This document shows positions 1 to 11,100 of a stretch of 64,000 bases of DNA, piece after piece. The translations under genes were made by a program, and so were the position numbers. Position 1 is the stretch's first letter, and every line of letters starts with the position of its first letter. The stretch is from an uncultured Muribaculaceae bacterium (GTDB taxonomy: Bacteria; Bacteroidota; Bacteroidia; Bacteroidales; Muribaculaceae): positions 26,150 through 90,149 of the forward strand of contig CAJUDL010000008.1 in assembly GCA_910585285.1 (NCBI GenBank). The letters run 5' to 3'. The notes under the pieces were generated by a model. The model was not told where the DNA came from. It made no database searches and was given only the letters and a program-made list of their open reading frames with translations.

Positions 1-145
1 CATGCGTGAGATTGGCGAAAAAACCATCACAGAAAACCAAAAGGAAATAATAAAAAAAATGATAACAGAACATGTTTCGGAACAGGATTTTAATCACGAT
101 ATAGTGCTTGCCCCGACATGGATAAAAACAATATTGCAGCGATGA
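1..145 (+). CDS. C-terminal end of a probable AbiEi-type antitoxin (DUF6088-like), cut by window start
   Basis: An open frame enters from the left edge and ends at a TGA at 143-145. About 47 residues are visible, ending APTWIKTILQR. The stop overlaps the start of the next gene in the pattern ATGA (142-145), the usual arrangement of translationally coupled AbiEi/AbiEii pairs. The family assignment rests on this position and on the ending, which resembles the tail of Bacteroidetes antitoxin-like DUF6088/AbiEi proteins. The helix-turn-helix part lies outside the window, so the call is an inference. Confidence 0.5.
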   Translation, partial: MREIGEKTITENQKEIIKKMITEHVSEQDFNHDIVLAPTWIKTILQR

Positions 146-1179
146 AATTCATTGATTTGCCAAAGGATGACCGTGTCGATATACTTGACCGTGTTTCTAC
201 AGAGCTGAATATACGACAACGAGAAGTAATAGAAAAGGACTGGTGGGTGACGGAAGTTCTACGTGCCATATTCAGTTTGCCGTATGCTGATCATATGTCT
301 TTTAAAGGAGGAACATCGCTTAGTAAATGCTGGTGTCTGATAGACCGTTTTTCTGAAGATATAGACATTGCTATTGATAGAGAGTATCTTGGTTTCAGCG
401 GAATATTATCCAAAACGCAAATCAGTGACAAATTGCGTCGTGCTGCCTGTGCCTTTGTTCGTGAAACCATGCAACACGATTTGACAGAGCGGTTATACCA
501 AAATGGCATATTAAAAGAAAACTTCAAGGTAAATGTGGATATAACTCCTGTCACTACCACCGACCCGGAAATCATAAACATAAGCTACGATTCAGCATTG
601 TCCTTTCCCATAAATGAAATGGACGGCAATAAATATATCCTGCCAAAAGTAAAAGTAGAAGTAAGTGGCAGGTCAATGAGTGAGCCTGTAAGTGAGGTTG
701 CGCTTGATTCAATGATAGACCAGATATATCCGAAAGCTCCTTTTGCAGAACCGAAATTCATGGTACGTGCCGTGCTTCCCGAACGTACTTTTCTTGAAAA
801 GGTATTCCTGCTTCATGAAGAATTTGCCAAGCCAAAGGATTTAATCAGAGTAGAGCGAATGTCGCGGCACATGTACGACATCGGGCAAATGTTGAAAACT
901 CCAATAGCAGAACGAGCCATCAACGATGCAGATCTTTACCGTCAGGTGGTAGAACATCGTCGCACATTCATTGGTTTGCGTGGATTTGACTATGATACTC
1001 TTTATCCGGCAACACTCAATATCATTCCACCTACTTCTGTTATTGAACAGTGGAAAGCCGACTATGAAAATATGCGGTTGCACATGATTTATGGTGAGTC
1101 AGTATCATTTGAAGAGTTGATAAAAAGTATCAAAGATTTGAATGATAAAGTTAGAGAAAATAAAATATTATGGAAATAA
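142..1179 (+). CDS. AbiEii/AbiGii-family nucleotidyltransferase toxin
   Basis: A nucleotidyltransferase-fold toxin of a type IV toxin-antitoxin (abortive infection) system; the family transfers nucleotides to tRNA or other acceptors in the cytoplasm. About 30 to 65 residues in, the sequence shows WWVTEVL, then FKGGTSLSK and SEDIDIAI, the conserved GG(T/G)(A/S)L...DIDL-type active site. An in-frame ATG exists at 118, but 142 is preferred because it gives a 4-nt ATGA overlap with the upstream antitoxin-like frame and starts with the family-like MKFIDLPK. The length is 345 residues, normal for Bacteroidetes members. It presumably forms a bicistronic operon with the truncated upstream gene. The family is clear; activity is not tested. 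Confidence 0.85.
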   Translation: MKFIDLPKDDRVDILDRVSTELNIRQREVIEKDWWVTEVLRAIFSLPYADHMSFKGGTSLSKCWCLIDRFSEDIDIAIDREYLGFSGILSKTQISDKLRRAACAFVRETMQHDLTERLYQNGILKENFKVNVDITPVTTTDPEIINISYDSALSFPINEMDGNKYILPKVKVEVSGRSMSEPVSEVALDSMIDQIYPKAPFAEPKFMVRAVLPERTFLEKVFLLHEEFAKPKDLIRVERMSRHMYDIGQMLKTPIAERAINDADLYRQVVEHRRTFIGLRGFDYDTLYPATLNIIPPTSVIEQWKADYENMRLHMIYGESVSFEELIKSIKDLNDKVRENKILWK

Positions 1180-1214
1180 TATTCAACATTAATAAAATCT
1201 GCTTTCCTCTGAGT

Positions 1215-1243
1215 CTCTAACGTGAGCGACAAGTCATAGCTGC
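1215..1243 (-). repeat. Copy 1 of a dispersed 29-bp intergenic repeat
   Basis: On the minus strand this reads GCAGCTATGACTTGTCGCTC followed by ACGTTAGAG. Near-identical copies lie on the plus strand at 33272-33300 and 37660-37688. It sits in the 324-bp gap between the AbiEii gene and the LRR gene. That gap otherwise holds only the promoter described next and AT-rich sequence. Confidence 0.6.
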
Positions 1244-1362
1244 AAGGAAGCCGGTGCGTGGTGTCCATATGCAGCTACGATATGAGGATACCATTTTTAA
1301 TTCACTAATTATGCGTGTTTTATCCATTTTGCATAAATATAAAGAAAATATAGGATGAAAAG

Positions 1363-1393
1363 TTTGCAATCTCCGATGTTTTTCATATCTTTG
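1363..1393 (+). promoter_or_regulatory. Bacteroidetes-type promoter for the LRR protein gene
   Basis: TTTG (1363-1366), a 19-bp spacer and TATCTTTG (1386-1393) match the primary sigma consensus of Bacteroidetes (TTTG/TTG, 19-21 bp, TAnnTTTG). The predicted transcript begins near 1400, giving a leader of about 100 nt before the ATG at 1504. Confidence 0.75.
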
Positions 1394-1503
1394 GCGGTTG
1401 AAAGATGTCGGTTAGGATTTGCGCGATCTGCCACATCTTGTCTGAATCAAATTAAAGCGATGAGATACAACATTTTAATTCCACTAATATAAATAAATAA
1501 CTT

Positions 1504-4500
1504 ATGGCGAAATTCTTTACTTATTCGTTGCTGGCAGCAGCTATGGGCTTATCGCTCAATGCTTTTGCACAGGACGCGGAAAATGTTAAGCTATTTTCCT
1601 TTACAGTGAGTCGCTCTGCCATAGAGAGTACAGTCTCTCTGGGCATTTCATCCTCTGACTCTCAATCGGTGGTTGTAGATTGGGGTGACGGTACATTGTC
1701 CGCACCCACGAGCACTGGAAATTATGATGATACCTGGAATTATACCCAGGTTAGCGGTGCAATTGCAGGTGCGACCATCACAGTTTATGGATCAAATGCC
1801 GCAACAATTAATGCTCTTGATCTGAGCTGGGCTCAAAGCTCCGGTGTAGATGCTAAAATCAAGTCATTGGACGTAAATGCCCTTACAGGTTTGAAGCGTC
1901 TTGAATTGAACACAAATGATATCTCTTCACTTGATGTTTCGAAAAATGAATTGTTGGAGCTTCTTTATGCATCTAACAATCAGTTGTCATCTTTAACCTT
2001 CGGAAATAATGCTGTCCTTGCAACAGTGGATGTTAGCAATACTTTTGATACAACAAAAGGGAAACTGGCGGATGGAGCCGGTAATAATCAGGTTCTAAGA
2101 GCAGATTGGGGAAGTCTTCCAGCCCTCAAATCTCTTAAGGTGAGTGGTAATACGTATCTTGGATGGTTCGGAACTTTCGATGTGTCCAAGAACAAAGAAC
2201 TTACCACCTTGGAAATGAATGGTTGCGAGCAGGATGCAATTGATGTGACCCATATGACCAAGCTCAAAACTTTCAATGGACAATGGAATGGATTTACAAC
2301 ACTCGATTTGTCGCATATGGTTGCAGCAGGTGCAACTATCAATGTGCAAAATAATAAACTGACTGAGATTAAACTACCTGAGATTGTAGGCACAAAAATG
2401 ACACGTGTTTCTCTTCAGAACAATCTCTTTACATTCGCAACTCTTCCTCTTCCGGGCATAACAAAAAATGCTAACTCCTATGTCTATTCCCCTCAGGCAA
2501 TAGTGAAGACACCTCTTACGACTGATAATAAGGTTGATTTCTCAGCGTTCGCAAAAGTCGGTGAAACACCTTCGACTTTCAAATGGATGCAAGGTGAAAA
2601 TGAAGTTCCGGCTTCAGATTATGAGGTTGCTGATGGTGTCTTTACTTTCAAGAAAGATATGGAGAATATCTATTGCGAAATTACCAATAGCGTCTTCCCC
2701 AACTTGACTATGACTACCAGCACGGTCACTTCTATGGGTGCCCTTCTTCAAAAACCTATTGTAGTTATGGCAGTTCAAACTGCTGAGATGCATCCTGATA
2801 GGAAGATGAGTATCAGTATGGGCACTTCATCTTCTGTGGAGGAAGATGTGTATGTTGACTGGGGCAATGGTGAGCCTGCACATGTGACACTGACGGAAGA
2901 CAATTCATCTTTCTCCGGTAAACCATTAGGTTCAATTGTCAAAATTTATGGTAACCCTGAAATCATGACTATGTTTGAATGTGGAGGCTCTCATGATTGG
3001 ACAACAGGGAAAGAGCGCGGCTCAATGATTACCAATATCGATCTGTCCGCTCTTGTAAATCTCCAAGAACTCAATCTTAAAGAGAATCTTTTGACCGCAC
3101 TTGATTTGTCGGCCAATAAGAAACTTACGAAATTAGATTTAAGATCGAATAAATTGACAGCGTTTGATTATGACCTTCCTGAATTGGCAGAGCTTAATTT
3201 AGGTAACGAGGGTCAGAATGGAGTCAAGAAATATGGAGAGAATTCATTCACTTCGATAGAATTCTCGAAATTACCTAAATTGGATATACTTTATATCAAT
3301 TATGTTGGATACGCACTTGATTTCACTAAAATCCCGAATATTAAGGAAGTCCGTGCAATGGGTAATGGGTTGACATCCATAGATCTTAGCCAGAATACAG
3401 ACTTGACATACCTTAGTCTGTCATATAATGACCTGACATCGGTTGATGCTCTTTCTATTAAGAATAAGGATAAAGATAATAAAGCAAGTATTTATCTACA
3501 ATACAATAAACTCACATCACTTAAAGTTAATGAGGGCATTGGTTCGCTCGTGATAGATAATAATAACCTTACGTTCGCGACTCTGCCTAATGTAGAGAAG
3601 GTTGCCGGTTATTGCGTTTATTCTCCTCAGAATCCGATGGAGGTAACTTCTGCTTATGGCAGAGTTGACCTTGCTTCGCAGGCTAAGGTTGGTGAAACGG
3701 CAACTGAATATATCTGGATGAAGGGCGAGGCTGCAGTAACTACCGGAATTAAGGCTAAAGATGGTGTCTTCACATTCTCCGAGTCAGGAGACTATGTCTG
3801 CAAGATGAACAATGCTGCTTGCCCGGATCTGACACTCTCTACTGTACCTGTTAAGGTTGATGTGTCTAATCGGCATGAACTCTTTTCATTCACAGTTGCT
3901 CCCGCAGCCGCAGGTAAGACAATGAGTCTTAATATCTCATCTACGGATAACCAGAGCGTAGTTGTTGACTGGGGTGATGGAAACCTTTCAGCGCCTGTTG
4001 CAACCAAGAATTACGTTGATACGTGGGAATATGGTACTCCGACTGGTGTTGTGGCTGGTGAAAACATAACCGTTTACGGAGCCAATGCAGCCAATATAAA
4101 CAAACTCGATCTTTCATGGTCGAAAGATGCCGGGGTGGAAACAAAGATGCTTACTGTAAATCTTTCTGCTCTTACAGGCGTTGACGATGTCACTCTTGCT
4201 TCTAATGCATTGACAACTCTTGATATTACACGCAATACATCTCTTGCTAAACTATTTATCAATGGAAACAATATCACCGATATCAAGTTTGCTGCGAATT
4301 GTGTGCTTACTCGCCTTGAGGCACAGAATACAGCCGATGCCGGTGAGAACAACCTTTTCAAGGTTGATTTGAGCAAAGCTCCGCTTCTTAATTATCTTGT
4401 AATGAGCTTCAATAACAAGAACGCAGAGGCTACTACTATCGATCTGAGCAAGAATGTTGAGCTTGCAACTGTTATTGCAACTGACTGTAACCTTGAGACT

Positions 4501-5118
4501 CTTGATGTTTCCAAGCTTACGAAACTTAGTCAGCTCACAATTAACAATAATAATCTGGAAACTCTTGATGTATCGCAGATGCCTGCAACAGGTCGTGTTT
4601 TCGCAATGAATAATAAGATTTCATCTCTTGTTCTTCCCGCGAAACTTGATAGACTGAATGTATCAAACAATAAACTTACATTTGCAACTCTTCCGGCTAC
4701 AACAATTGCAAAGACTTATGTTTATAACAATCAGAAGCCGATGGTTGTAGAGGCTAAGGATGGTAAGGTTGACCTCGCATCTCAGGCTAAGGTTGGTGAC
4801 GTTGAGACCGTATTCGCATGGACAGCTGATTCAGAGGAATTCACAGACTTCACAGTTGCAGCCGGTGTATTCACATTCACCAAGTCTGCCAAAAATGCAG
4901 TCTGCACGATGACAAACGCTGCGCTTCCTGCACTCACTCTCACCACAGTTCCTGTAAATGTTGAGGCAGACGGATCTGCAGTTACAGAGATCGAAGGTGC
5001 AGAATCTGAGGAAGAGGCTGTTTACTACAACCTCCAGGGTGTTAAAGTAAGCGGTAACGAACCCGGTGTCTACATCCGTCGACAGGGCAACAAGACCACT
5101 AAAGTCATTGTAAAATAA
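1504..5118 (+). CDS. Large secreted leucine-rich-repeat protein made of three homologous modules
   Basis: 1204 residues with a signal peptide (cleavage after about A22, NAFA|QD). The rest is three related modules starting near residues 32, 416 and 790. Each opens with a beta-rich segment carrying VDWGDG or VDWGNG, continues with LRRs of the 'L..LDVS.N.L..L' type, and closes with an Ig-like segment (YVYSPQ or YVYNNQ, then GVFTF and a cysteine). The C-terminus (about 1170-1204) has YYNLQGVKVSGNEPG then YIRRQ and ends KVIVK, a sorting-like tail shared with other proteins here. Modules 1 and 3 are more alike than either is to module 2. BspA-like LRR proteins are usually surface or secreted binding proteins; the ligand here is unknown. 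A strong terminator follows. Confidence 0.85.
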   Translation: MAKFFTYSLLAAAMGLSLNAFAQDAENVKLFSFTVSRSAIESTVSLGISSSDSQSVVVDWGDGTLSAPTSTGNYDDTWNYTQVSGAIAGATITVYGSNAATINALDLSWAQSSGVDAKIKSLDVNALTGLKRLELNTNDISSLDVSKNELLELLYASNNQLSSLTFGNNAVLATVDVSNTFDTTKGKLADGAGNNQVLRADWGSLPALKSLKVSGNTYLGWFGTFDVSKNKELTTLEMNGCEQDAIDVTHMTKLKTFNGQWNGFTTLDLSHMVAAGATINVQNNKLTEIKLPEIVGTKMTRVSLQNNLFTFATLPLPGITKNANSYVYSPQAIVKTPLTTDNKVDFSAFAKVGETPSTFKWMQGENEVPASDYEVADGVFTFKKDMENIYCEITNSVFPNLTMTTSTVTSMGALLQKPIVVMAVQTAEMHPDRKMSISMGTSSSVEEDVYVDWGNGEPAHVTLTEDNSSFSGKPLGSIVKIYGNPEIMTMFECGGSHDWTTGKERGSMITNIDLSALVNLQELNLKENLLTALDLSANKKLTKLDLRSNKLTAFDYDLPELAELNLGNEGQNGVKKYGENSFTSIEFSKLPKLDILYINYVGYALDFTKIPNIKEVRAMGNGLTSIDLSQNTDLTYLSLSYNDLTSVDALSIKNKDKDNKASIYLQYNKLTSLKVNEGIGSLVIDNNNLTFATLPNVEKVAGYCVYSPQNPMEVTSAYGRVDLASQAKVGETATEYIWMKGEAAVTTGIKAKDGVFTFSESGDYVCKMNNAACPDLTLSTVPVKVDVSNRHELFSFTVAPAAAGKTMSLNISSTDNQSVVVDWGDGNLSAPVATKNYVDTWEYGTPTGVVAGENITVYGANAANINKLDLSWSKDAGVETKMLTVNLSALTGVDDVTLASNALTTLDITRNTSLAKLFINGNNITDIKFAANCVLTRLEAQNTADAGENNLFKVDLSKAPLLNYLVMSFNNKNAEATTIDLSKNVELATVIATDCNLETLDVSKLTKLSQLTINNNNLETLDVSQMPATGRVFAMNNKISSLVLPAKLDRLNVSNNKLTFATLPATTIAKTYVYNNQKPMVVEAKDGKVDLASQAKVGDVETVFAWTADSEEFTDFTVAAGVFTFTKSAKNAVCTMTNAALPALTLTTVPVNVEADGSAVTEIEGAESEEEAVYYNLQGVKVSGNEPGVYIRRQGNKTTKVIVK

Positions 5119-5137
5119 ACCCCTTTAATTATAAACC

Positions 5138-5171
5138 AAAAGCGGTTCGCCAATCCGGCGAACCGCTTTTT
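5138..5171 (+). terminator. Intrinsic terminator after the LRR gene
   Basis: A 14-bp perfect stem (arms 5138-5151 and 5157-5170, core AAGCGGTTCGCC) with loop AATCC and a T-run. The stem and loop are identical to the terminator at 12525-12560. Confidence 0.93.
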
Positions 5172-5270
5172 AATATCGATTGCGTATTTTTTAAGTAAGA
5201 AAAATGCCATTCCTTCGGGAGGGGGGTAACATAATTCGGCTGAATAAGTATTGATCAAACATCTTATATT

Positions 5271-8123
5271 ATGAATTTAGATTTACCTTATCATTCAAGG
5301 TTGCTAAAATGCTTAGTCATTAGCATTTTGTCAGCATCGCTAATTCCTATTGCAGCGTTTGCTGTGCCCGCAAAACAATCGCCGGTAATTATAACGCAGG
5401 CGGATGGTGAAAAACTTCCGGTTAGGATTGTTGGAGATGAATATGATCATCAATATTTCACTACTGACGGCTATCTTCTGGTAAATTGCGATGATATTTA
5501 TTATTATGCAGAACTGGATGCTTTGGGTAATCCGGTCTCAACAGGTATCCGCGCTACGGAAACTGCAAAACGCACTCAGCGAGTGATATCTTTACTCAAT
5601 AGCATTGATAAAAATTCTATCAATGATCAGCTTAACCAACGACTTAAGAAAGTTACACGTAGGAAAATCCCTGTTGCAAAAGGACCAGGACACACAGGCC
5701 GCTCTGCGTTTCCTTCCAAAGGGAAACAGAAAGCGATTGTGATTCTTGTGGAATACTCAGATATAAAGTTTCATGCATCGGAAGAATATGATGCCCATGA
5801 TTATTTCACGCGCATGATGTCGGAGAAAAACTTTTCTTCTTTCGGAGGAACGGGGTCTGCTAAAGATTTCTTCATGGATTCATCGGCAGGACAATTCGAG
5901 CCGGAATTTGATGTGTACGGTCCTGTCACATTGACAAAAACAAGAGCATATTATGGAGGTGACGGTCTTACAGGTAAAGACACTAACGCCTACAGAATGG
6001 CAATAGAAGCATGCCAGCAACTTGATGGAACAGTTGATTTCAGTGAATATGATCGCGATGGCGACGGGTATATAGATAATGTTTTCATCTTCTATGCCGG
6101 AGAAGGGCAGCACATGGGTGCTTCAGCAGATTCTGTCTGGCCGCATGCCTACAGTATAAGTGACAAAGATTCAACTCCCTATATCTTTGATGGAGTGCGT
6201 CTCGACAGGTATGGCTGCACCTGCGAATGGGTTGAGGGACGCCCCGATGGTGTCGGCACATTCGTGCATGAGTTCTCTCATGTGATGGGACTTCCGGACC
6301 TTTATACAACCAATTATAACACTGCAGCTTTCACACCCGGTTCATGGAGCACACTGGATGCCGGTCCATACAATAACAATGGATGCACCCCGCCGCTCTA
6401 TTCAACATTTGAACGATATGCTCTCGACTGGATCACCCCGGTGGAGATTAACGGGTCTGTTTCAGCTACTCTTCCTGCTCTGGGGAATAACCTTTCCGCT
6501 ATTATCCGCACTCCGGATGAGAATGAGTTCTTTCTTCTTGAAAACAGACAGCAGACCGGATGGGATAAATATCTTCCCGGTCACGGAATGCTGGTATGGC
6601 ACGTGGATTATGAGAAAAGTATCTGGTTCACCAATGGTGTGAACAATGACGAAAACCATCAGTATGTGGATCTTGAAGAGGCTGACAATCTTAAGACAGC
6701 CGTAAGCCGCGGAGGGGACGCCTTCCCCGGGACCGCCGGTATTACGTCCTTTACCGATGACACGAATCCAAGTATGAGGGCATGGGATAACAGTCGACTG
6801 AATATTCCTATTACGGATATCGATGAAAGCAATGGATTGATAACATTCAAGGCTCTTGGTGGTTCTGATGCGCTTGCTGCCCCGAAAGCACTTAATCCTG
6901 ATTTTTCTGATCATGAGAGTTTCACTGCTTTGTGGGAAGCATCAAAAGCGGGCAGTGAATATCTGCTTTCTGTCTATACAAAAGGTGATGATTCGGAAAT
7001 CAACTATCTTCCCGGGTATTACCGTCGCAATGTTGGTACAGCCACATCCCACACAATCACAGGTTTAACTCCTTCAACAACATATTATTTCGTTGTCTAT
7101 ACAGCAAAAGGACTTGAATCTTCCCAAGCCTCAAACGAGGTGTCGGTATTTACGGAACGTATGCCTCTCGACAAGCTGACAGTCAATGCTCTTGAGGCAG
7201 ATGAAGTTGATATTGATGTGTTTACCGCTCATTGGGAATTGCTTCCGGAAGCAACGGATTATAAACTCTCAGTCTATTGTAAAGTGCCTGGTGGCGAACT
7301 TGAAGATGTTTGCGACTTCACAGGGGGAATTAATAGTCTTCCTGATGGATGGACTTCAAGCTCTACAACCGGTTACACCATGAGTTCGTATATCGGTAAA
7401 TCAGCTCCTTCGTTGCGTATGGGTCTGGATTCCGATAACATTATCACTCCGGTTTATTCCGATGGCATAAAGAAATTCAGTTTCTGGCACAGAGGCAACG
7501 GTACATCCTCATCGGAAAAGATCATTGTTTATGCATTCAAGCAAGGAGTTTGGGAAACTATCGGTGAATATGCTATTGTCACTGACAAGGGTGGCAAAAC
7601 AATAACCATCGAAACCATTCCCGCCGGGGCGGAGTCTGTAAAGATTGAATTTAAGAAGGTTGGATCTAAAAGTTCTCTTGCCATTGATGACGTGACAGTC
7701 TTTCATGGAGTGAAATATGTGCCGGAAAACCTTCCTTCGTATGATGCGATCACCACAGGAAATGTATCCTCATACAAAGTTACAGGTCTTCAGCGCGACT
7801 CAGAATATTTCTATACACTGACGGCAACCGACGGCAACCTTGTTTCACGCGTTTCAAATGAAATAGCCGTCAGAACAAGGCTGACAAGCGGAATCAATTC
7901 TACGTTGGCTACCAAAGTGTCAGTCCATACATATGGTGATGCAATATTCATCAAGGGTCTTGAAGCCGGTTCATCTCTGGATGTTACCGACATATCAGGA
8001 CGAGTTGTAGCGAATTCGATTGCTGACAGTGAAGGAAGCGTATCTGTATCGGTTCCTTCCAAGGGTGTATATATTTTAAGCACTTCAGATCATCAGCTCT
8101 GCATTAAAGTTGTCATAAAGTAA
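5271..8123 (+). CDS. Secreted M6-family (immune inhibitor A-like) metalloprotease with Fn3 domains
   Basis: 950 residues. A signal peptide ends near A31 (IAAFA|VPAK). The peptidase M6 region covers roughly 100-500, with the zinc motif HEFSH at 333-337 followed by GLPDLY, as in immune-inhibitor-A-like enzymes that cleave extracellular proteins. Fibronectin type III-like repeats follow (about 535-630 and 640-870, 'LTPSTTYYFVVYTAKG', 'LQRDSEYFYTLTATDG'), the second interrupted by a jelly-roll insert ('FSFWHRGNG', 'AIDDVTVF'). The C-terminal about 75 residues ('LDVTDISGRVV', 'KGVYIL', ending IKVVIK) look like a type A T9SS sorting domain. The next gene starts 11 nt downstream, so the two are probably co-transcribed. 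No clear TAnnTTTG promoter was seen in the 100-bp gap upstream. Confidence 0.9.
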   Translation: MNLDLPYHSRLLKCLVISILSASLIPIAAFAVPAKQSPVIITQADGEKLPVRIVGDEYDHQYFTTDGYLLVNCDDIYYYAELDALGNPVSTGIRATETAKRTQRVISLLNSIDKNSINDQLNQRLKKVTRRKIPVAKGPGHTGRSAFPSKGKQKAIVILVEYSDIKFHASEEYDAHDYFTRMMSEKNFSSFGGTGSAKDFFMDSSAGQFEPEFDVYGPVTLTKTRAYYGGDGLTGKDTNAYRMAIEACQQLDGTVDFSEYDRDGDGYIDNVFIFYAGEGQHMGASADSVWPHAYSISDKDSTPYIFDGVRLDRYGCTCEWVEGRPDGVGTFVHEFSHVMGLPDLYTTNYNTAAFTPGSWSTLDAGPYNNNGCTPPLYSTFERYALDWITPVEINGSVSATLPALGNNLSAIIRTPDENEFFLLENRQQTGWDKYLPGHGMLVWHVDYEKSIWFTNGVNNDENHQYVDLEEADNLKTAVSRGGDAFPGTAGITSFTDDTNPSMRAWDNSRLNIPITDIDESNGLITFKALGGSDALAAPKALNPDFSDHESFTALWEASKAGSEYLLSVYTKGDDSEINYLPGYYRRNVGTATSHTITGLTPSTTYYFVVYTAKGLESSQASNEVSVFTERMPLDKLTVNALEADEVDIDVFTAHWELLPEATDYKLSVYCKVPGGELEDVCDFTGGINSLPDGWTSSSTTGYTMSSYIGKSAPSLRMGLDSDNIITPVYSDGIKKFSFWHRGNGTSSSEKIIVYAFKQGVWETIGEYAIVTDKGGKTITIETIPAGAESVKIEFKKVGSKSSLAIDDVTVFHGVKYVPENLPSYDAITTGNVSSYKVTGLQRDSEYFYTLTATDGNLVSRVSNEIAVRTRLTSGINSTLATKVSVHTYGDAIFIKGLEAGSSLDVTDISGRVVANSIADSEGSVSVSVPSKGVYILSTSDHQLCIKVVIK

Positions 8124-8134
8124 ATCAAGTCATC

Positions 8135-11100
8135 ATGAATAAAATTCTGTTTTTATGTACTGCTGCCGTCCTTGCGGTCGGATTTAATGGCAACGCGGAG
8201 GTTTCGCCCCGTAGTGCTGACATTCCGCAGCTTTATGGTTGCGTCGAGTATTCCGAAAAGCTGGGAGGAAACTTCAGAGGCATATATAAGCTTCCTCTCT
8301 CAGCTGATGGCACATTTTCATCGGTTAAAACATCCAATTTCGACATAATTTTCAATGGAGTGGAGAAGGACGGTGTGTATTACATACATACTGCTAACAG
8401 TCTTTTCGGCTCTTATTCTTATTACATAAAGGGAGTTGATATCCAAACGGGTAACTTCGTCTATACTGCTTATAATAATATTGGTAATGGGCATGTTGGC
8501 GCAGATTTAGCGGCAGACCCGGTATCAGGAAATATATATGGCATTTTCAACAATGTCTCAGGTGATGGATATCGTTTCGGCACCATCACATATGAAGCAG
8601 GAGAAGATTCGCAGAATGGAGTGGTAACCGTAGAAGCTATCGGGGCAATGCCTGGCGAGTGGAATGCACTGGCATGCGATAATACGGGTCAGCTGTATGC
8701 CATATCCAAAGGCGCGGATTCAAAGCTATATAAGGTTGACAAGAATACTGCTGCTGTCACGGAAATCGGAAGCACCGGCGTAAATCCTTATTATGTCGGT
8801 TCGGCTACCATAGATCCCAAGACAAACCGTATGTTCTGGACGGTATCCCTTCAGGAACATTCAGGAAAGCTTTATGAAGTGGATCTGACTACTGGTCGCG
8901 CCACTCATCTCTTGGATTTCTCAGGAAACGAACAGGTTACGGGTCTTGTTATACCATCAGCAGCCGCAGAAGATGGCGCGCCGGCGATAGCAAAGGATCT
9001 TTCGCTCGATTTCCCCAACGGAGCTTTGAGGGGCAAGGTGAATTTCACAGCTCCGGCTACTACCTATGACGGTTCTCCCGCAAGCGGACAAATATCTTAC
9101 AAGGTCAGTGTCGACGGCAATGATTTCACAGGCACCACTTCGTATGGAGCGAAAGTCAGCGCGGATGTGGAAGTCGGGGAAGCCGCCACATATTCTTTTA
9201 CCGTTACTACATCAAACGCTGTCGGTACATCTCCCAAGGCAGTGGTGAAAGGTTTTGTCGGTCCCGGTGTGCCAAATGCTCCCGAGAATGTCAAGGCAAG
9301 CTATGCCGACGGAGTGGTTACTGTGACATGGGATCCTGTTACAGAGTCTTCTAACGGAGGCTACATAGACCCGAAGAATGTAACATACAATGTTACTAAA
9401 GGGAACACCGTCATCACGCAGAATCAGAAAGAAACAACCTATACTGAAAATGTAACCCTTACCGATGGTCTGACAGTCTGCAAATATAGTGTTTCCGCCA
9501 CATACGGATCCAGGACATCCGCTTCGACAGCTGCGAATGATCTCGTGTTTGGCAGCATAATACCTCCATACAAACAGACATTCGACACTGAATCCTCCCT
9601 TACGGAATTCACCAACATATCATCGACAGGCTATAAATGGGAGTTCTTCAACAATGAGAACCAAGGTCAGGAAATGCCACGTGTGAGATATAGCTTTACA
9701 AAAGATATGGACGCATGGCTGATAACGGCTCCCGTAAAGCTTGAGGGGGGAAAGGCGTATCGTGTAAATCTTGACGCATATGCCACCGCCACCTCAAGTA
9801 AGGAACGCATTGAGATTAAATTTGGCACGGCTCCGACAGCAGAGGCAATGACCCAGACATTGGTTGAACCTACAACTGTAGCGGGCAAAGATGCCACCCC
9901 CCTTGAAGGATATCTGACTGCACCAGCCGATGGTAATTACTATATAGGAATTCATGGTATCTCAGATAAAGAGCAGGCATATCTTTTTATCGATAATCTT
10001 GAAATTGCGGAAGGAGTGTCAGCCGCCGCGCCGGTAGCTGTAGATGACTTGAAAGTTCTTCCGGGTGCGAATGGTGCCAAGGAAGCCACAGTTTCCTTCA
10101 TAGCCCCTTCCAAGGATTTCTTAGGCAATCCGATCTCTTCTGTTTCAAAGATAGAAGTTCTTTGCGGGGATGAGGTCATTGAAACCTTTACCAATGTTGC
10201 AGCCGGAACTCAAAAGAGTTTCAAGCATACACTTTCCGCTGCCGGAGACTATACATATACTGTGATTCCTTACACTGCAGGGGTGGCTGGTCAGAAAGCT
10301 TCGGTTACTGTATATGTAGGATTCCCGTTGCCCGCTGATCTCAAAGAGGCATTCTTCAAAGAGACATCTGTACCCGGAGAAGTGACGGTGACATGGACTC
10401 CGGTTACTACAGACATAAACGGTCAGTCGCTCGATGCATCCCTTATTACCTATGCGATATGTGAGGTTGGGGAGAATGGTGCCGGCAAGACATTGTATGA
10501 TGGATTGCAGGGAACCTCAAAAACTTTCCGGGCAATTCCGGAAGGGGAGAAGCAGGAGTTTGTGCAGTTCATGGTATTTGCAGAGACAGAGAAGGGACGT
10601 TCAGCCGGTGTTACGACCAATTTGCTTCCCGTGGGTCCGGATATGACATCATTCCAGGAATCTTTCCCCAATGGTGCTCCTACGACTCCGCTGGAGACAG
10701 GTTATGAGAATAATGGAGGTTGGATGCTGCTGCAGGACAGGAACGATATCCAGTCGGCAGACGGAGACAATGGTTTCGCGGCAATGTATTCAGCTACCGG
10801 TGGTAGCGCTGGTCTCTTCACCGGTAAGATATCACTCGCAAACTTCCTTAATCCGGCTCTTACATTCTACGTTTACAATTGGTCGGATGCCACCACCAAA
10901 GATCTCAATGAAATATCGGTTGATGTTTCTGAAGTTGGCACTAATGTATGGAGAACTGTCAATACCATCAAAATCAATGAACTTGGAGGCAACGTAGAGG
11001 GATGGTATCAGGCAAGTGTGAGTCTTGCAGCCTATGCCGGGAAGAAAGTGCAGATAAAGTTGCAGGCATCGTCACTCAATTTCCAATATGTGCTCGTGGA

